Shown: positions 10,820 to 20,341, counted from the first letter of the stretch. The stretch is DNA of 64,000 bases from VXNE01 sp965200505 (GCA_965200505.1 OZ241343.1:1-64000); one strand, 5' to 3'. A program made the numbers and translations. The notes: a model not told the origin generated them from the letters alone.

Positions 10820-11849
10820 GCAGCGCGACGAAGCGGTCGTAGAGGGCTTGGCTCACTACGCCTTCGGCCACCCAATCCCGCGATGCGACATCCGCCAGCC
10901 GCTGCCATTCGGCCACTTCCGAAGCGGACGGCCGGATGAGGGACAACCCCTGCTGCTGCAGCACCTCCCACACTTCGTCGTGGTCTGCCCGGTTGCCGAC
11001 GTCGGCGGCCCGCACCGCCTCGCCCAACAGGCGCCGCACCGTGGCCTGATCCGCCGCGCTCAAGCGCTCGAAGGGCCGCTGCGCCAACACCATCGGCGCA
11101 TAGACGTACATGAACGGCAAATCGAGGATGTACTTGAGCTGGCCATGCCATTGCAGCGCCAAGACGCCCACCACCGGTGCCGCCACCGTGTCGATGAGGC
11201 CGGTCTGCAGGCCCGCCAGCACGTCCGTGATGGTTAGCGGAATCGGGGTGATGCCGAAATCCTCCATGGCCTTCACGGCACCGTCGTTGCCGGCCGGCGT
11301 CCACACTTTGAGCCGCCGCGCCGCGCCCACGGCGCTCACCTTTTCGGTGGAAAGCGCGTAAGCCATGCCGACCTCGGCGAAGCCCAAGGAGACGAAGCCG
11401 TTCGCCTCCAGCCCCGCCATGAGCTCGGCGTCGAGACGTTCGCGCAGGTAATCCACTTCGGCCAAGCTGCGAAACTGCATCGGCAGGTTGTAAATCTGCA
11501 CGTCTGAAAAGATGCGCCCGAACACGCCGGTGGTGACGACGGCGCCCTGCAACTGCCCGATGCGCATCTTTCGCATCATGGCCCGCTCATCCCCCATCAC
11601 GCCGCCCGGGTAGAACTTGAGTGTGACGCGGCCCTCGGTTTCCGCCTCCACGGCGCGGCCGGCATCCCGCAGGAGCTGCATCCACACGGAGCCGTCTGGC
11701 GACACGGTGGCGATCTTGAGGGTGGCTGCGAGCGCGGGGGCGCCACATGGGAGGGCTGCGGACGCCGCGAAAGCGAGGGCCAGGCGGCCAAGTGCCCCCC
11801 AGCGGCCAGCGCGGGTGGGCGGTTGGGCTGATCGGCTAGAAGTAGGCAT
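10788..11849 (-). CDS. dctP: TRAP transporter substrate-binding protein DctP
   Basis: This is a 353-residue periplasmic receptor with a Sec signal peptide (residues 1-42, ending near APALAA). The DctP fold is seen in LKIATVSPDGSVWMQLLRDAG, KFYPGGVMGDE, the ligand-contact segment RLKVWTPAGNDG, and ITDVLAGLQTGLIDTVAAP. In most DctPs the RxP Arg around residue 175 binds the carboxylate; here it appears as RLKVWTP, so the Arg-to-carboxylate contact may be conserved in altered form. The gene is overlapped by the upstream TatT-like gene (14 nt) and by dctQ downstream. Confidence 0.92.
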   Translation of the reverse strand: MPTSSRSAQPPTRAGRWGALGRLALAFAASAALPCGAPALAATLKIATVSPDGSVWMQLLRDAGRAVEAETEGRVTLKFYPGGVMGDERAMMRKMRIGQLQGAVVTTGVFGRIFSDVQIYNLPMQFRSLAEVDYLRERLDAELMAGLEANGFVSLGFAEVGMAYALSTEKVSAVGAARRLKVWTPAGNDGAVKAMEDFGITPIPLTITDVLAGLQTGLIDTVAAPVVGVLALQWHGQLKYILDLPFMYVYAPMVLAQRPFERLSAADQATVRRLLGEAVRAADVGNRADHDEVWEVLQQQGLSLIRPSASEVAEWQRLADVASRDWVAEGVVSQALYDRFVALLAEYRAQASG

Positions 11850-12681
11850 CCGCCGAGGCGAGCAATGCCCGCGCCTGCTCTTGGGCCACCAAGTTCACCA
11901 GCGTGATGCCGGCTTCGCGGGGATCCGCTTCCAGTGCGGCGTTGAGCTGTTCGTCGTGCAAGGCGCGGTCGAACATCAACCGCCCATAGTTTTCCGCGAA
12001 CAACACCCGCGCCATGAGGTAGCGGCCGCCGGAGAGCTCGATGGCGCGCTCGAAGTGCCGCCGGGCGACTTCCGGCTGCCCGCCCAACGCCGGTGGCAGC
12101 ACAGACTCGAAGACGCCGAGATACATGTGCGGGCCACCGTTTTCGTGGCCTTCGTCCAAGGCGGCGATGCGCGTCATCACCTCCTTCACGCGGCCGAACT
12201 CGGCGATGGCGGACCAATCCGAGCTATGCGCCTGAATCCAGCCCGCCCACGCGGTGGCGAAGGCGTAGGCGAGCGGCACGTCTTCCGCACCCATTTCCGC
12301 CAAGCTCGCGGTGAGGGCGGCCCGGTCTCCGGAGCGGGCGCTGCAGGTCCAAGCCAAGCGCGGACAGGCAGCGCGGGACGCTAGCTGCAACGCTTTGTCG
12401 GCAAATGCCTGCTGGCGCTGGGGATCGTCCACGAAGGCGGTGGCGTAGGCACCGTTCAGCGTCGCCGCCGCGTTCAGCAGCGGGGCGTTGTCCGGCGCCG
12501 AGCGCAACAGCGCATCGAGCATGATGAGGTAAGCCGGGGCACCATCGCGCACCACGGCGATGTCCTCATTATCAAGAATGGCCGATGAGAGATCGGCAGC
12601 GAGGCCCTCCGTGACGGAGGACATCACCGACGAGCACCCGCAAGCCAACGAGCAGACGAGGAGCAACCAGCCGACTCTCAT
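11836..12681 (-). CDS. TRAP-associated TatT-like lipoprotein
   Basis: The protein has 281 residues. Its short signal peptide has a lipobox-like Cys (C14 or C16 in LVCSLACGCSS), so it is probably an outer-membrane or periplasmic lipoprotein. The rest is helical with TPR-like spacing and matches the TatT (TRAP-T-associated) component family: YLIMLDALLRSAPDNAPLL, GPHMYLGVFESVLPPALGG and ARRHFERAIELS. Known relatives form a trimer that docks the substrate-binding protein. It is first in the operon, overlapping dctP, which supports that role. Confidence 0.85.
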   Translation of the reverse strand: MRVGWLLLVCSLACGCSSVMSSVTEGLAADLSSAILDNEDIAVVRDGAPAYLIMLDALLRSAPDNAPLLNAAATLNGAYATAFVDDPQRQQAFADKALQLASRAACPRLAWTCSARSGDRAALTASLAEMGAEDVPLAYAFATAWAGWIQAHSSDWSAIAEFGRVKEVMTRIAALDEGHENGGPHMYLGVFESVLPPALGGQPEVARRHFERAIELSGGRYLMARVLFAENYGRLMFDRALHDEQLNAALEADPREAGITLVNLVAQEQARALLASADAYF

Positions 12682-12782
12682 GGCCGCGGATTAAACGGGC
12701 CGCCCCCCGTTATTGCAACCGCGGCGGCGCTTGCCGTGCATCATTGGCGTGGTGCTGGGCCGTCGCGCCCGCGCCCGGAACC

Positions 12783-12810
12783 TTCGACTGGCGCGGTGCT
12801 TTGCTAAAAT
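12783..12810 (+). promoter_or_regulatory. Sigma70-like promoter for the alpha/beta hydrolase
   Basis: TTCGAC (12783-12788) and TAAAAT (12805-12810) are 16 bp apart. The expected transcription start near 12817 lies downstream of an alternative in-frame ATG at 12744. This supports starting the hydrolase at 12843. Confidence 0.5.
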
Positions 12811-12842
12811 GCTCGTTTGAGCACGACGTTCCGATCCTGTTC

Positions 12843-13772
12843 ATGCCCGAACTCGCGACCGATCGCGGACCGATTCACTTTGAGCAGTACGGCAGCCGCG
12901 CGGACGCGCCGCTGCTGTTAATCAATGGCTTCGGCCAGCAGCTCACGCATTGGCCGCCCTCCCTCGTGGACGGGTTGGTGACGGCGGGCTTGCGCGTGAT
13001 CGCCTTCGACAACCGGGACGTGGGGTTGTCGTTCGGCGTTGCCACGGCACCGGCGAAGCCCGATGAGCTGTTTCTCACTGACGGCGCACCCGCGCAGCCC
13101 GATGGCGATGGCCAAGGCGCACCGGATGGCCCATCGCCTGCCCTACCCTACCGGTTGGCAGACATGGCGGCCGATGCTATCCGCTTGCTCGACCACTTGG
13201 GCCAAGCCGGCGCCCACATGGTGGGCATGTCACTAGGCGGCATGATCGGGCAGCGGCTGGCGATGGAGCATCCGCAGCGCGTGTTTTCGCTCACGTCCAT
13301 CAGTTCCACCGCCGGGCCGTTTCCGGTTCCTTCGGCACCGGACATCCGCGCCGCCTTGGCAGACCCCGAGCCACCGCAAGAAGAGACAGCCATCGTGGAA
13401 CGAACCATCGCCCACGCCAAAGCCTTGGGCGGCCCCCACCACGATTCCGCCACCCTAGGCTTTGGCCGTTTCGCCCGCGCCGCCCACACCCGCGCCCACC
13501 GGCCGGAAGGCACCGCACGACAACTCATGGCCGCCATCGCCGATGGCGACCGACGCCCCGCCCTACGCCAACTCCGAACCCCAACGCTCGTGCTGCACGG
13601 CGACGCCGACCCACTGTTCCCCCCACTGGAAGCCCGCCACACCGCGACAGCCATCCCCGGCGCAGAACTCAAAGTGATCCCCACGATGGGGCACGACTTG
13701 CCTGAACCGTTGATGGCGGAGGTCGTCGCGAGCATCGTCGGGTTGGTGGGAGGGGCCAACGCGAGTCGGTAG
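12843..13772 (+). CDS. Alpha/beta-fold hydrolase
   Basis: The protein has 309 residues from the ATG at 12843. The oxyanion strand is LLLINGFGQQLTHW, the nucleophile elbow is GMSLGGMIGQ (Ser nucleophile), the acid is in HGDADPLFP and the catalytic His in MGHDLPEPL. FDNRDVGLSFG after strand 4 is typical of the group that includes aclacinomycin methylesterase-like and TAP-like hydrolases. There is no signal peptide, so it is cytoplasmic. The substrate is unknown. It stands alone between the divergent TRAP operon and a toxin-antitoxin pair. Confidence 0.85.
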   Translation: MPELATDRGPIHFEQYGSRADAPLLLINGFGQQLTHWPPSLVDGLVTAGLRVIAFDNRDVGLSFGVATAPAKPDELFLTDGAPAQPDGDGQGAPDGPSPALPYRLADMAADAIRLLDHLGQAGAHMVGMSLGGMIGQRLAMEHPQRVFSLTSISSTAGPFPVPSAPDIRAALADPEPPQEETAIVERTIAHAKALGGPHHDSATLGFGRFARAAHTRAHRPEGTARQLMAAIADGDRRPALRQLRTPTLVLHGDADPLFPPLEARHTATAIPGAELKVIPTMGHDLPEPLMAEVVASIVGLVGGANASR

Positions 13773-13867
13773 AAGTGCGTACCAACGAGCGGTGAACAGG
13801 GATTGAGGACGTTCGATGGCGATTGGGGTTAGTCTCTACACCAGCAATTGAGGCAGGAGACAACCCC

Positions 13868-14182
13868 ATGGGCCTGATCACGCCTGATGCGCTGCCGGCC
13901 GACCCGATCGACGCGTTGCGCGAGCTGGTTCGCTGTGAGAGCGAAATTGAACGGTTGCAGCGCGAGCGAATCAAGGAGGCACGTTCGACGGGGGCCAGTT
14001 GGAAAGAGGTCGGCGAGGTGCTGGGGATGACCGAGCAGTCGGCCTTGGAGTACTTCACGCGGAGCACTCGGACAGCGATTGCCGGCGCTGCCGAAGACAA
14101 CGCAGCACTCGACGAGGACGATGCGGTCGAGCTCTCAGTGCAAGAAGTACGCGCTGTGCGCCAGCGACGCCGCTCAGTTTGA
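13868..14182 (+). CDS. Putative antitoxin of the PIN toxin pair
   Basis: The protein has 104 residues and is charged. The helical N-terminal half (DALRELVRCESEIERLQRER) leads into an HTH-like segment (TGASWKEVGEVLGMTEQSAL) that could bind operator DNA. The acidic C-terminus (DEDDAVELS) could mask the toxin. It lies 10 nt before the PIN gene on the same strand, which is the main argument for an antitoxin role. The start at 13868 gives MGLITPDALP. I do not recognise a named antitoxin family. Confidence 0.6.
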   Translation: MGLITPDALPADPIDALRELVRCESEIERLQRERIKEARSTGASWKEVGEVLGMTEQSALEYFTRSTRTAIAGAAEDNAALDEDDAVELSVQEVRAVRQRRRSV

Positions 14183-14192
14183 CCTCATCCTG

Positions 14193-14627
14193 ATGAAGGT
14201 TGTCGTCGATGCCAACGTATTCGTTTCGGCTGCCATTCGAACCGGTCCTCCACATCACATCGTCCAAGCGTGGCTGGAACGCCGCGCCTTCGAAGTAGTG
14301 ATGTGCCCCACACTGCTGGGCGAAATTCGGGAAACACTTACGGAGCGCCCACGAATGCGTCGCTGGCTGGAGCTTCGCATTGCCGAGCTTTACGTCGAGA
14401 CGATCGCGGCCGTCGCAGACTTGGTTCCCGACCCCTGCGAGATCGGTACACACACCCGGGACTCCGAAGACGACTATTTGATCGCGTTGGCCCGCATTCA
14501 TGGCGCCGAGTTCATTGTCTCGGGCGACCGCGATCTCCTTGAATGGAAAGAACAACGACCGCCCGTAGTAACGCCTGTTGCGTTCACGACGCTCATGCGC
14601 GCTCACGGCACCAGCGAAACCGGATGA
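14193..14627 (+). CDS. PIN-domain toxin (PIN_3 type)
   Basis: The protein has 144 residues. PIN nuclease acidic residues are seen in MKVVVDANVFVSA (Asp6), CPTLLGEIRETL (Glu), SEDDYLIALA and SGDRDLL. The pattern matches the putative toxin-antitoxin component family whose members cleave RNA with Mg2+. The full set of carboxylates suggests it is active. It is paired with the gene just upstream. Confidence 0.85.
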   Translation: MKVVVDANVFVSAAIRTGPPHHIVQAWLERRAFEVVMCPTLLGEIRETLTERPRMRRWLELRIAELYVETIAAVADLVPDPCEIGTHTRDSEDDYLIALARIHGAEFIVSGDRDLLEWKEQRPPVVTPVAFTTLMRAHGTSETG

Positions 14628-14678
14628 AGTGCCGGAAGCCGCTGTTTAGTCAACATTGCGACAGGGATGCCAACGTGA

Positions 14679-14933
14679 TTGCCCGACATCCAGTGGAACA
14701 TCGCAGGGGCTCTGATAGTGGTCCTCGGAGTGCTCGCGGCCTTTGTGCTTCGATGCTTCTTCACGCCCATCGAAACGTACGACTACCGTCACAGCGTTTC
14801 TCCATGGTATGCGTTCATTGCCGAGAACGGGTACTTCGCCGCACTGCGGTATGACTTCTCCAACTACAACGTCCCCTATCTCTACTTGCTGACGTCGTGG
14901 ACCGGGCGCGGGCCCCGCTGGCGTAGCGTGTGA
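14679..14933 (+). pseudogene. Truncated N-terminus of a polytopic membrane protein
   Basis: The 84-residue frame starts with one membrane helix (IAGALIVVLGVLAAFVLRC), then DYRHSVSPWYAFIAENGYF and YDFSNYNVPYLYLL. This is the usual first loop of large multi-pass proteins related to glycosyltransferase family 39. The frame then breaks at TSWTGRGP into unrelated DNA. Only the first tenth of such a protein remains, so it is most likely a deletion relic. Confidence 0.55.
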
Positions 14934-14973
14934 CCATCGAGGCGCTCAACCATCCGCCCGGCAGCATCAGGAC

Positions 14974-14993
14974 ACCGCTCCCTGTGGAGCGGT
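14974..14993. terminator. Hairpin, possible terminator
   Basis: ACCGCTCC and GGAGCGGT pair perfectly around a 4-nt loop. There is no run of T after it, so it is a weak terminator candidate in the 230-bp gap before the GntR gene. Confidence 0.35.
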
Positions 14994-15139
14994 AAGGCAA
15001 CCCCTCCATCTCCGGATCCCGCTTCCCGTCGCGGTTCTTCGTCCACGACGGCGTCTTGAACGACGCAGACCTTGAAGGACGCCGATCCCTGCCGCCCCAT
15101 ACACCCCTTTACATCCGCCCCCAACCCCGCTATCTTGGC

Positions 15140-15160
15140 CTGACCAATTTGGACTGACCA
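15140..15160 (+). promoter_or_regulatory. Direct-repeat operator candidate over the GntR start
   Basis: CTGACCA occurs twice, at 15140-15146 and 15154-15160, 14 bp apart, and ends 3 bp before the GntR ATG. FadR-type regulators often bind TGGTC/GACCA half-sites. The repeats occupy the place where a ribosome binding site should be. Autoregulation is therefore likely (inference). Confidence 0.45.
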
Positions 15161-15163
15161 GAC

Positions 15164-15907
15164 ATGACGGCACATCAGGCCATCGCCAACCGGCTCACGC
15201 GGGACATCCTCACGGGGCGCTATCAGCCGGGGGACCGGCTGCCGTCTGAGCGGGAGTTGGCGGGGCGGTTCGAGGTGAATCGGGGCGCGGTGCGCGAGGC
15301 GTTCAAGGCGCTTGAGCAGCTTGGGATCGTGGATGTGCGGCCCGGTGGGGCGCGGGTGGCGTCTGTGGAGCAGGCGAGCTTTGACGTCATCGGCAAGCTC
15401 TTGGAGATGAGCGAAGTGCCTGATCCCAGCTTGGTGATTCAGGTGCTGCAGGTCATCAACGCCTTGTTCAAGCTGGCCGCCGAGACGGCCATCGAGCACG
15501 CCACCGATGAGGAATTGGCGAACATCGTCGCCCGCGCCGAACGGTTGCGCCAAGCGGTGCTCGATGCGCCGCCGGGCAAGGGCGAGGAGGACATCGTGGC
15601 GCGTTTCGAGTTGATGCGGGCGGTGATGGAGGTGTCCGGGAACCTCGCCACGCGGATCGTCGCGCGGGGCCTGCTCGTGCAACTGGCGTCGCGCCTCGGC
15701 CGCCTCGTGGCCTGGTATGAAACGCGGGATCCGCAGGCCTACGCCGCGCTCATCGGCGAACTGGCAAATGCCTTGCGCACCCGCGACCGCCACGCGCTGC
15801 GTGACTGCATGGACGGCTTGGCGCAGGCGAATCGGGAGACCATCCAAAGGGCCCTCGCACGGGCCGCAAACGGTGCCAACCAGCCCACGGAGGCGGCGGC
15901 GACATGA
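15164..15907 (+). CDS. GntR-family (FadR-type) transcriptional regulator
   Basis: The protein has 247 residues. The N-terminal winged helix-turn-helix is clear (AIANRLTRDILTGRYQPGDR, LPSERELAGRFEVNRGAVREA, LGIVDVRPGGARV). The helical C-terminal effector domain (residues ~80-230) is FadR/FCD-like, without obvious metal-binding His residues. Its stop overlaps the start of the efflux adaptor by 4 nt (ATGA), so it probably controls the RND operon. It may also control itself through the direct repeats over its start codon. The ligand is unknown. Confidence 0.88.
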   Translation: MTAHQAIANRLTRDILTGRYQPGDRLPSERELAGRFEVNRGAVREAFKALEQLGIVDVRPGGARVASVEQASFDVIGKLLEMSEVPDPSLVIQVLQVINALFKLAAETAIEHATDEELANIVARAERLRQAVLDAPPGKGEEDIVARFELMRAVMEVSGNLATRIVARGLLVQLASRLGRLVAWYETRDPQAYAALIGELANALRTRDRHALRDCMDGLAQANRETIQRALARAANGANQPTEAAAT

Positions 15908-17058
15908 TGAAGAAAGTGTTCATTCCCGGTGCCGTCGTGGCGGCGTCCGTGTTCGCTGCGCTCACGCTGATGGCCACGGCGCCCAAGCTGGAGCCCACCG
16001 CGGAAAGCCCTGCCCCCCTGATCGTGCGCGTCGTCACCGTGGCAGCGGCGCCGATGCGCCTCACCGTGTCGTCGCAAGGCGCGGTGGGGCCCAGCACCCA
16101 GAGCCAACTCATCCCGGAGGTGTCCGGGCGCGTCGTTTGGATGTCCCCGGCGCTGGTGGCGGGCGGCTATTTCGAGGCCGGTCAGCCGCTGTTGCGCTTG
16201 GACGACAAGGACCTCGCCGCCGCCGTGGCCCGCGCCCAGGCCAACCTCACCCGCTCGCAGGCAGACCATGAACACGCCCGATTCGAGTATCAGCGGCTGC
16301 GCAGCCTGAGCGAGCGCGAGTTGGCGAGCCGTTCGCAATTGGAGGGCGGGCTACGCGCCTATCGCATCGCCGCGGCCGCTTTGCAGGATGCGCGGGTCGC
16401 CTTCGCCCAAGCCCAGCGAGACCTTGAGCGTGGCGAGGTCGTGGCGCCGTTCACTGGTTTGGTGCGCAGCGAACAGGTCGATATCGGCCAATTCATCTCC
16501 CGTGGAGCGCCCATCGCCACCATCTACGCCACGGATGTGGTGGAAGTGCGCCTGCCCATCGCAGACCGGCAGCTTGCCTTCCTGAACCTGCCCATCGGCC
16601 ACCGCGGCAACTTGCCGGCCGAACACCGCGGCCGCGTCACCCTCAGCGCGGACTACGGCGGCCGCAGCGTGTCCTGGCACGGCGAAATCGTGCGCACCGA
16701 GGCCGAGATCGACATGAAAAGCCGCATGACCCATGTGGTGGCGCGGGTGGTGAACGCCGGCGCGGCCACGCCGCTGCCGGTGGGGTTGTTCGTGAAGGCG
16801 GAGATCGAGGGCACGCTCGCCGAGGGGGTCGTCGATCTGCCGCGCAACGCGCTGCGGCGCGGCAACCGGGTGTTGATCGTCGATGCGGAGGACCGCCTCG
16901 CCTACCGCGACGTTACGCCCCTGCGCCTGCATCGAGACCGGGTGCTCATCGAGTCCGGCTTGGCCGATGGCGAGCGCGTGTGCGTGTCGCCGCTGCAGAC
17001 CGTCATCGAGGGGATGCGCGTTGAACCCATCGACGAGCCCCCCGGCACCGCCGTCTGA
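15904..17058 (+). CDS. RND efflux periplasmic adaptor (membrane fusion protein)
   Basis: The protein has 384 residues. An uncleaved N-terminal membrane anchor comes first, then the lipoyl half-motif (VSGRVVWMSPALVAGGYFEAGQPL), a coiled-coil hairpin (residues ~105-165, ARAQANLTRSQADHEHARFEY), the second lipoyl half (GEVVAPFTGLVRSEQVDIGQ) and a beta-barrel domain. It links the inner-membrane RND pump to an outer-membrane channel, which is not encoded here. It is translationally coupled to the GntR gene and 55 nt upstream of the pump gene. Confidence 0.92.
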   Translation: MMKKVFIPGAVVAASVFAALTLMATAPKLEPTAESPAPLIVRVVTVAAAPMRLTVSSQGAVGPSTQSQLIPEVSGRVVWMSPALVAGGYFEAGQPLLRLDDKDLAAAVARAQANLTRSQADHEHARFEYQRLRSLSERELASRSQLEGGLRAYRIAAAALQDARVAFAQAQRDLERGEVVAPFTGLVRSEQVDIGQFISRGAPIATIYATDVVEVRLPIADRQLAFLNLPIGHRGNLPAEHRGRVTLSADYGGRSVSWHGEIVRTEAEIDMKSRMTHVVARVVNAGAATPLPVGLFVKAEIEGTLAEGVVDLPRNALRRGNRVLIVDAEDRLAYRDVTPLRLHRDRVLIESGLADGERVCVSPLQTVIEGMRVEPIDEPPGTAV

Positions 17059-17113
17059 ACGCCGCCGCCAGCACCCCACATCGCCGCCTGAACACCACCT
17101 GAGTTAGCCGCCC

Positions 17114-20100
17114 ATGCATCGCGCGATCGCTTGGTTCAGCCAGAACATCGTCGCGGCGAACCTGTTGATGGCGATTCTCATCGTCGGCGGGGTCATGTCC
17201 CTGTGGACGGTGCATCAAGAGGAGTTCCCAAACATCGAGGTGGAGGTGGTCATCATCACGGTGCCCTATCTCGGCGCCGCCCCGGAGGAAGCCGAGCTCG
17301 GCGTCTGCACCCGCGTCGAGGAGGCCATCGAGGGCATCGAGGGCATCGAAAAGATCTACTCGGTCGCCAGCGAGGGCGCCTGCGGCGTGACGGCCCAGCT
17401 GTTCGAAGACGCCGACGGCGCCCGCGCACTGAACGAGATCAAGAGCCAGGTGGATGGCATCTCCTCGCTCCCCGTCGAGACGGAGAAGCCCATCGTCTCC
17501 AAGCTGTCGTTCCGCCACAACGTCATCGAAATCGCCGTTTCGGGAGACGCAAGCGAACGCGCCTTAAAGGAGATCGCCCGGGAAATCCGCGACGACATCG
17601 CGGCCATCGACGGCATCTCCCAAGTGGACCTCGTCTATACGCGGCCCTACGAAATCTCCATCGAGGTGCCGGAGTACATGCTGCGGCGGCATGGCCTCAC
17701 GCTCAGCGAAGTGGCCCGCGCCCTGCGCCGGGCCTCGCTCGACATGCCCGGCGGGAAGCTGCGCACCGAGGGTGGCGAAATCCTCCTGCGCACCAAGGGC
17801 CAGGCGTATCTGGGGCCCGAGTTCGAAGATTTGGTGGTGCTCACCCGCGAAGACGGCAGCCGGGTGCGCCTGCGCGACATCGCCCAGGTGGTGGACAGCT
17901 TCGCCGAAGGCGACCTCTCGGCGCGCTTCAACGGCAAGCCGGCCGCGGTGGTGAAGGTGTTCCGCATCGGCAAGGAAGACATCATGGCGATGGCCGAGCA
18001 GGTGCGGGGCTATGTGGCCGAGGCGCGCACACGCATGCCGCCGGGCATCGAGCTCACGCTTTGGTCCGACGCTTCACGGGACTTGGACGATCGCGTCACC
18101 ACGCTCTTGCGCACGGCGCTCTCCGGCCTCGCGCTGGTGCTGGCGGTGCTCGCCCTGTTCCTGCGCTTCCGGTTGGCCATGTGGGTGGCGGTGGGCATTC
18201 CCATCGCCATGCTCGGCACCTTGGCGCTGTTCCCATACTTTGAGGTTTCCATCAGCACCATGACGGTGATGGCGTTCATCCTGGTGCTGGGGGTGCTGGT
18301 GGATGACGCCATCGTGGTTGGCGAGCGGGTACACGCCCACGAGCAAATGGGCAAGCACCCACTGCGCGCCGCGGTGGATGGCACATGGGAAGTGGCGGTG
18401 CCGGTGATCTTCGGCGTGCTCACCACGATGGCCGCGTTCCTGCCGCTGTTGCTCACGCCGGGGCGCATGTCGGACTTCTTCTCGGTGATCGGCATAGTGG
18501 TCATCATGGCACTCGCCATGTCCATCATCGAGAGCCAGTTGATCCTGCCGGCGCACTTGGCGCATCGCAGCCGCCGCAAGAGCAGTGGCGGCACAACACG
18601 CTGGAACCGAATCCAATCCGTGTTCGCGGACGGGCTCACCCGCTTCGCCGCCGGGCACTATGTGCGCTTCCTGCGCCGCGCCATCGCGTGGCGCTACCTC
18701 ACCGCGGCCACCGGGCTGGCGGTGCTGATCTTGGCGGTGGCGCTCATCGCCAGCGGCCGCGTCGTCTTCTCGTTCTTCCCGGACATCCCCGGCAACAAGG
18801 TGTATGCCAGCTTGGAAATGCCCCCCGGCATCTCGGTGGAACGCACCCGCGCCGCCGCGGAGCGCATCGCCGAGGCGGCCGAGACGTTGCGGCAGGAGTT
18901 GGATGCCCACGTCCAGCCGGAGTCCGGCAGCGTCGTCAAATACACCTTGGTGAGCGTCGGCACGCATCTGCACCGCGGCGGCCCGCCGCAACCGGCAGGG
19001 CCCGGACGCAGTGACTTCGCCGAGGTGGGCATCGAGCTGGCGCGGCTGGAGGAACGCGACTACATCAGGGCCCAAGACGTGGCGAAGCGCTGGCGCGAGT
19101 TGGTGGGTGGCATCCCAGACGCGGTGAAGCTCTCCTTCACGTCTACGTCCTACAGCGCCGGCGAGGCGATCAACTTGGAATTGACCGGCCGCGATGTGGA
19201 GCAACTGCGCCGCGCGGCCCTCGAACTCAAGAGCCAACTCTCGCGCTACGACGGGGTGCAGGACATCACCGATTCCTTCCGCATCGGCAAGGAGGAGATC
19301 AAGCTCGCGCTGCTGCCGGACGCGCGCAACTTGGGCCTTACGCTGAACGACTTGGCCGCCCAAGTGCGCGATGCCTTCTATGGCGCGGAAGTGCAGCGCA
19401 TCCAGCGCGGCCCGGACGAGGTGCGCGTGATGGTGCGCTATCCCGAGTCTGAACGCCGCTCCATCGGCAACTTGGAAGACATGCGCATCCGCACGCCGGA
19501 TGGCGCCGAGGCGCCCTTCACCAGTGTCGCCACGTTCGAGCTGGACCGCGGCTACTCGCGCATCAACCGCATCGACGGCCAGCGGGTGATTAACGTCATC
19601 GCCGAGGTGGACCGCGAAGTGGTGACGCCGGAAGAGGTGGGCGCCAGCATCACCGCGGAGGTGTTGCCGGAGGTGCGGCGGCTGTACCCATCGGTGAAGG
19701 TGGGCCTCGCCGGCGAGCAGGAGGAACGGGGCAAGGCGATGATGGGCCTCGCCTACGGCGCCCTGCTGGCGCTGCTGCTCATCTACGCGCTGTTGGCGAT
19801 TCCGTTGAAGTCCTATCTGCAGCCGCTCGTCATCATGAGCGTCATCCCGTTTGGCGCGGTGGGCGCCATCGTCGGGCATTGGGTGATGGGGCACCAACTC
19901 ATGTTCTTCTCGCTGCTCGGCATCGTGGCGCTCTCCGGCGTGGTGGTGAACGCGAGCCTCGTGCTGGTCGATTACATCAATCGCCGTCGCCGCGAAGGCA
20001 TGCCCTTGGAGGAAGCGGTGGCGACCGCGGGCGTGGTGCGGTTCCGGCCCATCGTGCTCACCTCCACCACCACTTTCGTCGGCTTGTTGCCGCTGATGTC

Positions 20101-20296
20101 CAGCTCCAACCCGTCCACGTTCTTCATCGTGCCGATGGCCATCTCGCTGGCGTTCGGCGTCCTGTTCGCCACGGCCCTCACCCTCGTGCTGGTGCCGGGT
20201 TTGTACATGATCGTGGAGGACTTCTTCGAGTGGGGCGGGCTGCGGCGAGAGACGTTGGATGCCATCCCCGGCGCCACCGCCGGCGGGGGGAACTGA
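17114..20296 (+). CDS. RND-family efflux pump permease (AcrB/MMPL superfamily)
   Basis: The protein has 1060 residues, the full RND length. The pattern is one N-terminal helix (NIVAANLLMAILIVGGVMSL), a periplasmic porter domain, helices 2-6 (LVLAVLALFLRFRLAMWVAVG; LVLGVLVDDAIVVGE with the proton-relay DD), and a duplicate second half. Relay residues in helix 4 and helix 10 support proton-driven export. The FPDIPGNKVYASLEMPPGIS segment is typical of the HAE-type subgroup. It is followed by a GC-rich hairpin (CCCCCGCGGGGG) near 20310. The substrate is unknown. Confidence 0.93.
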   Translation: MHRAIAWFSQNIVAANLLMAILIVGGVMSLWTVHQEEFPNIEVEVVIITVPYLGAAPEEAELGVCTRVEEAIEGIEGIEKIYSVASEGACGVTAQLFEDADGARALNEIKSQVDGISSLPVETEKPIVSKLSFRHNVIEIAVSGDASERALKEIAREIRDDIAAIDGISQVDLVYTRPYEISIEVPEYMLRRHGLTLSEVARALRRASLDMPGGKLRTEGGEILLRTKGQAYLGPEFEDLVVLTREDGSRVRLRDIAQVVDSFAEGDLSARFNGKPAAVVKVFRIGKEDIMAMAEQVRGYVAEARTRMPPGIELTLWSDASRDLDDRVTTLLRTALSGLALVLAVLALFLRFRLAMWVAVGIPIAMLGTLALFPYFEVSISTMTVMAFILVLGVLVDDAIVVGERVHAHEQMGKHPLRAAVDGTWEVAVPVIFGVLTTMAAFLPLLLTPGRMSDFFSVIGIVVIMALAMSIIESQLILPAHLAHRSRRKSSGGTTRWNRIQSVFADGLTRFAAGHYVRFLRRAIAWRYLTAATGLAVLILAVALIASGRVVFSFFPDIPGNKVYASLEMPPGISVERTRAAAERIAEAAETLRQELDAHVQPESGSVVKYTLVSVGTHLHRGGPPQPAGPGRSDFAEVGIELARLEERDYIRAQDVAKRWRELVGGIPDAVKLSFTSTSYSAGEAINLELTGRDVEQLRRAALELKSQLSRYDGVQDITDSFRIGKEEIKLALLPDARNLGLTLNDLAAQVRDAFYGAEVQRIQRGPDEVRVMVRYPESERRSIGNLEDMRIRTPDGAEAPFTSVATFELDRGYSRINRIDGQRVINVIAEVDREVVTPEEVGASITAEVLPEVRRLYPSVKVGLAGEQEERGKAMMGLAYGALLALLLIYALLAIPLKSYLQPLVIMSVIPFGAVGAIVGHWVMGHQLMFFSLLGIVALSGVVVNASLVLVDYINRRRREGMPLEEAVATAGVVRFRPIVLTSTTTFVGLLPLMSSSNPSTFFIVPMAISLAFGVLFATALTLVLVPGLYMIVEDFFEWGGLRRETLDAIPGATAGGGN

Positions 20297-20341
20297 GCCA
20301 CGCTTCACCCCCGCGGGGGCGTTCAGCCCTCGAACAACGCT

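Noticed and set aside
18074..20308. A 744-codon open frame antisense to the RND pump
   Set aside because: It is His/Gln/Arg-rich, with no family features, and follows the codon pattern of the pump. It is a GC-rich shadow.
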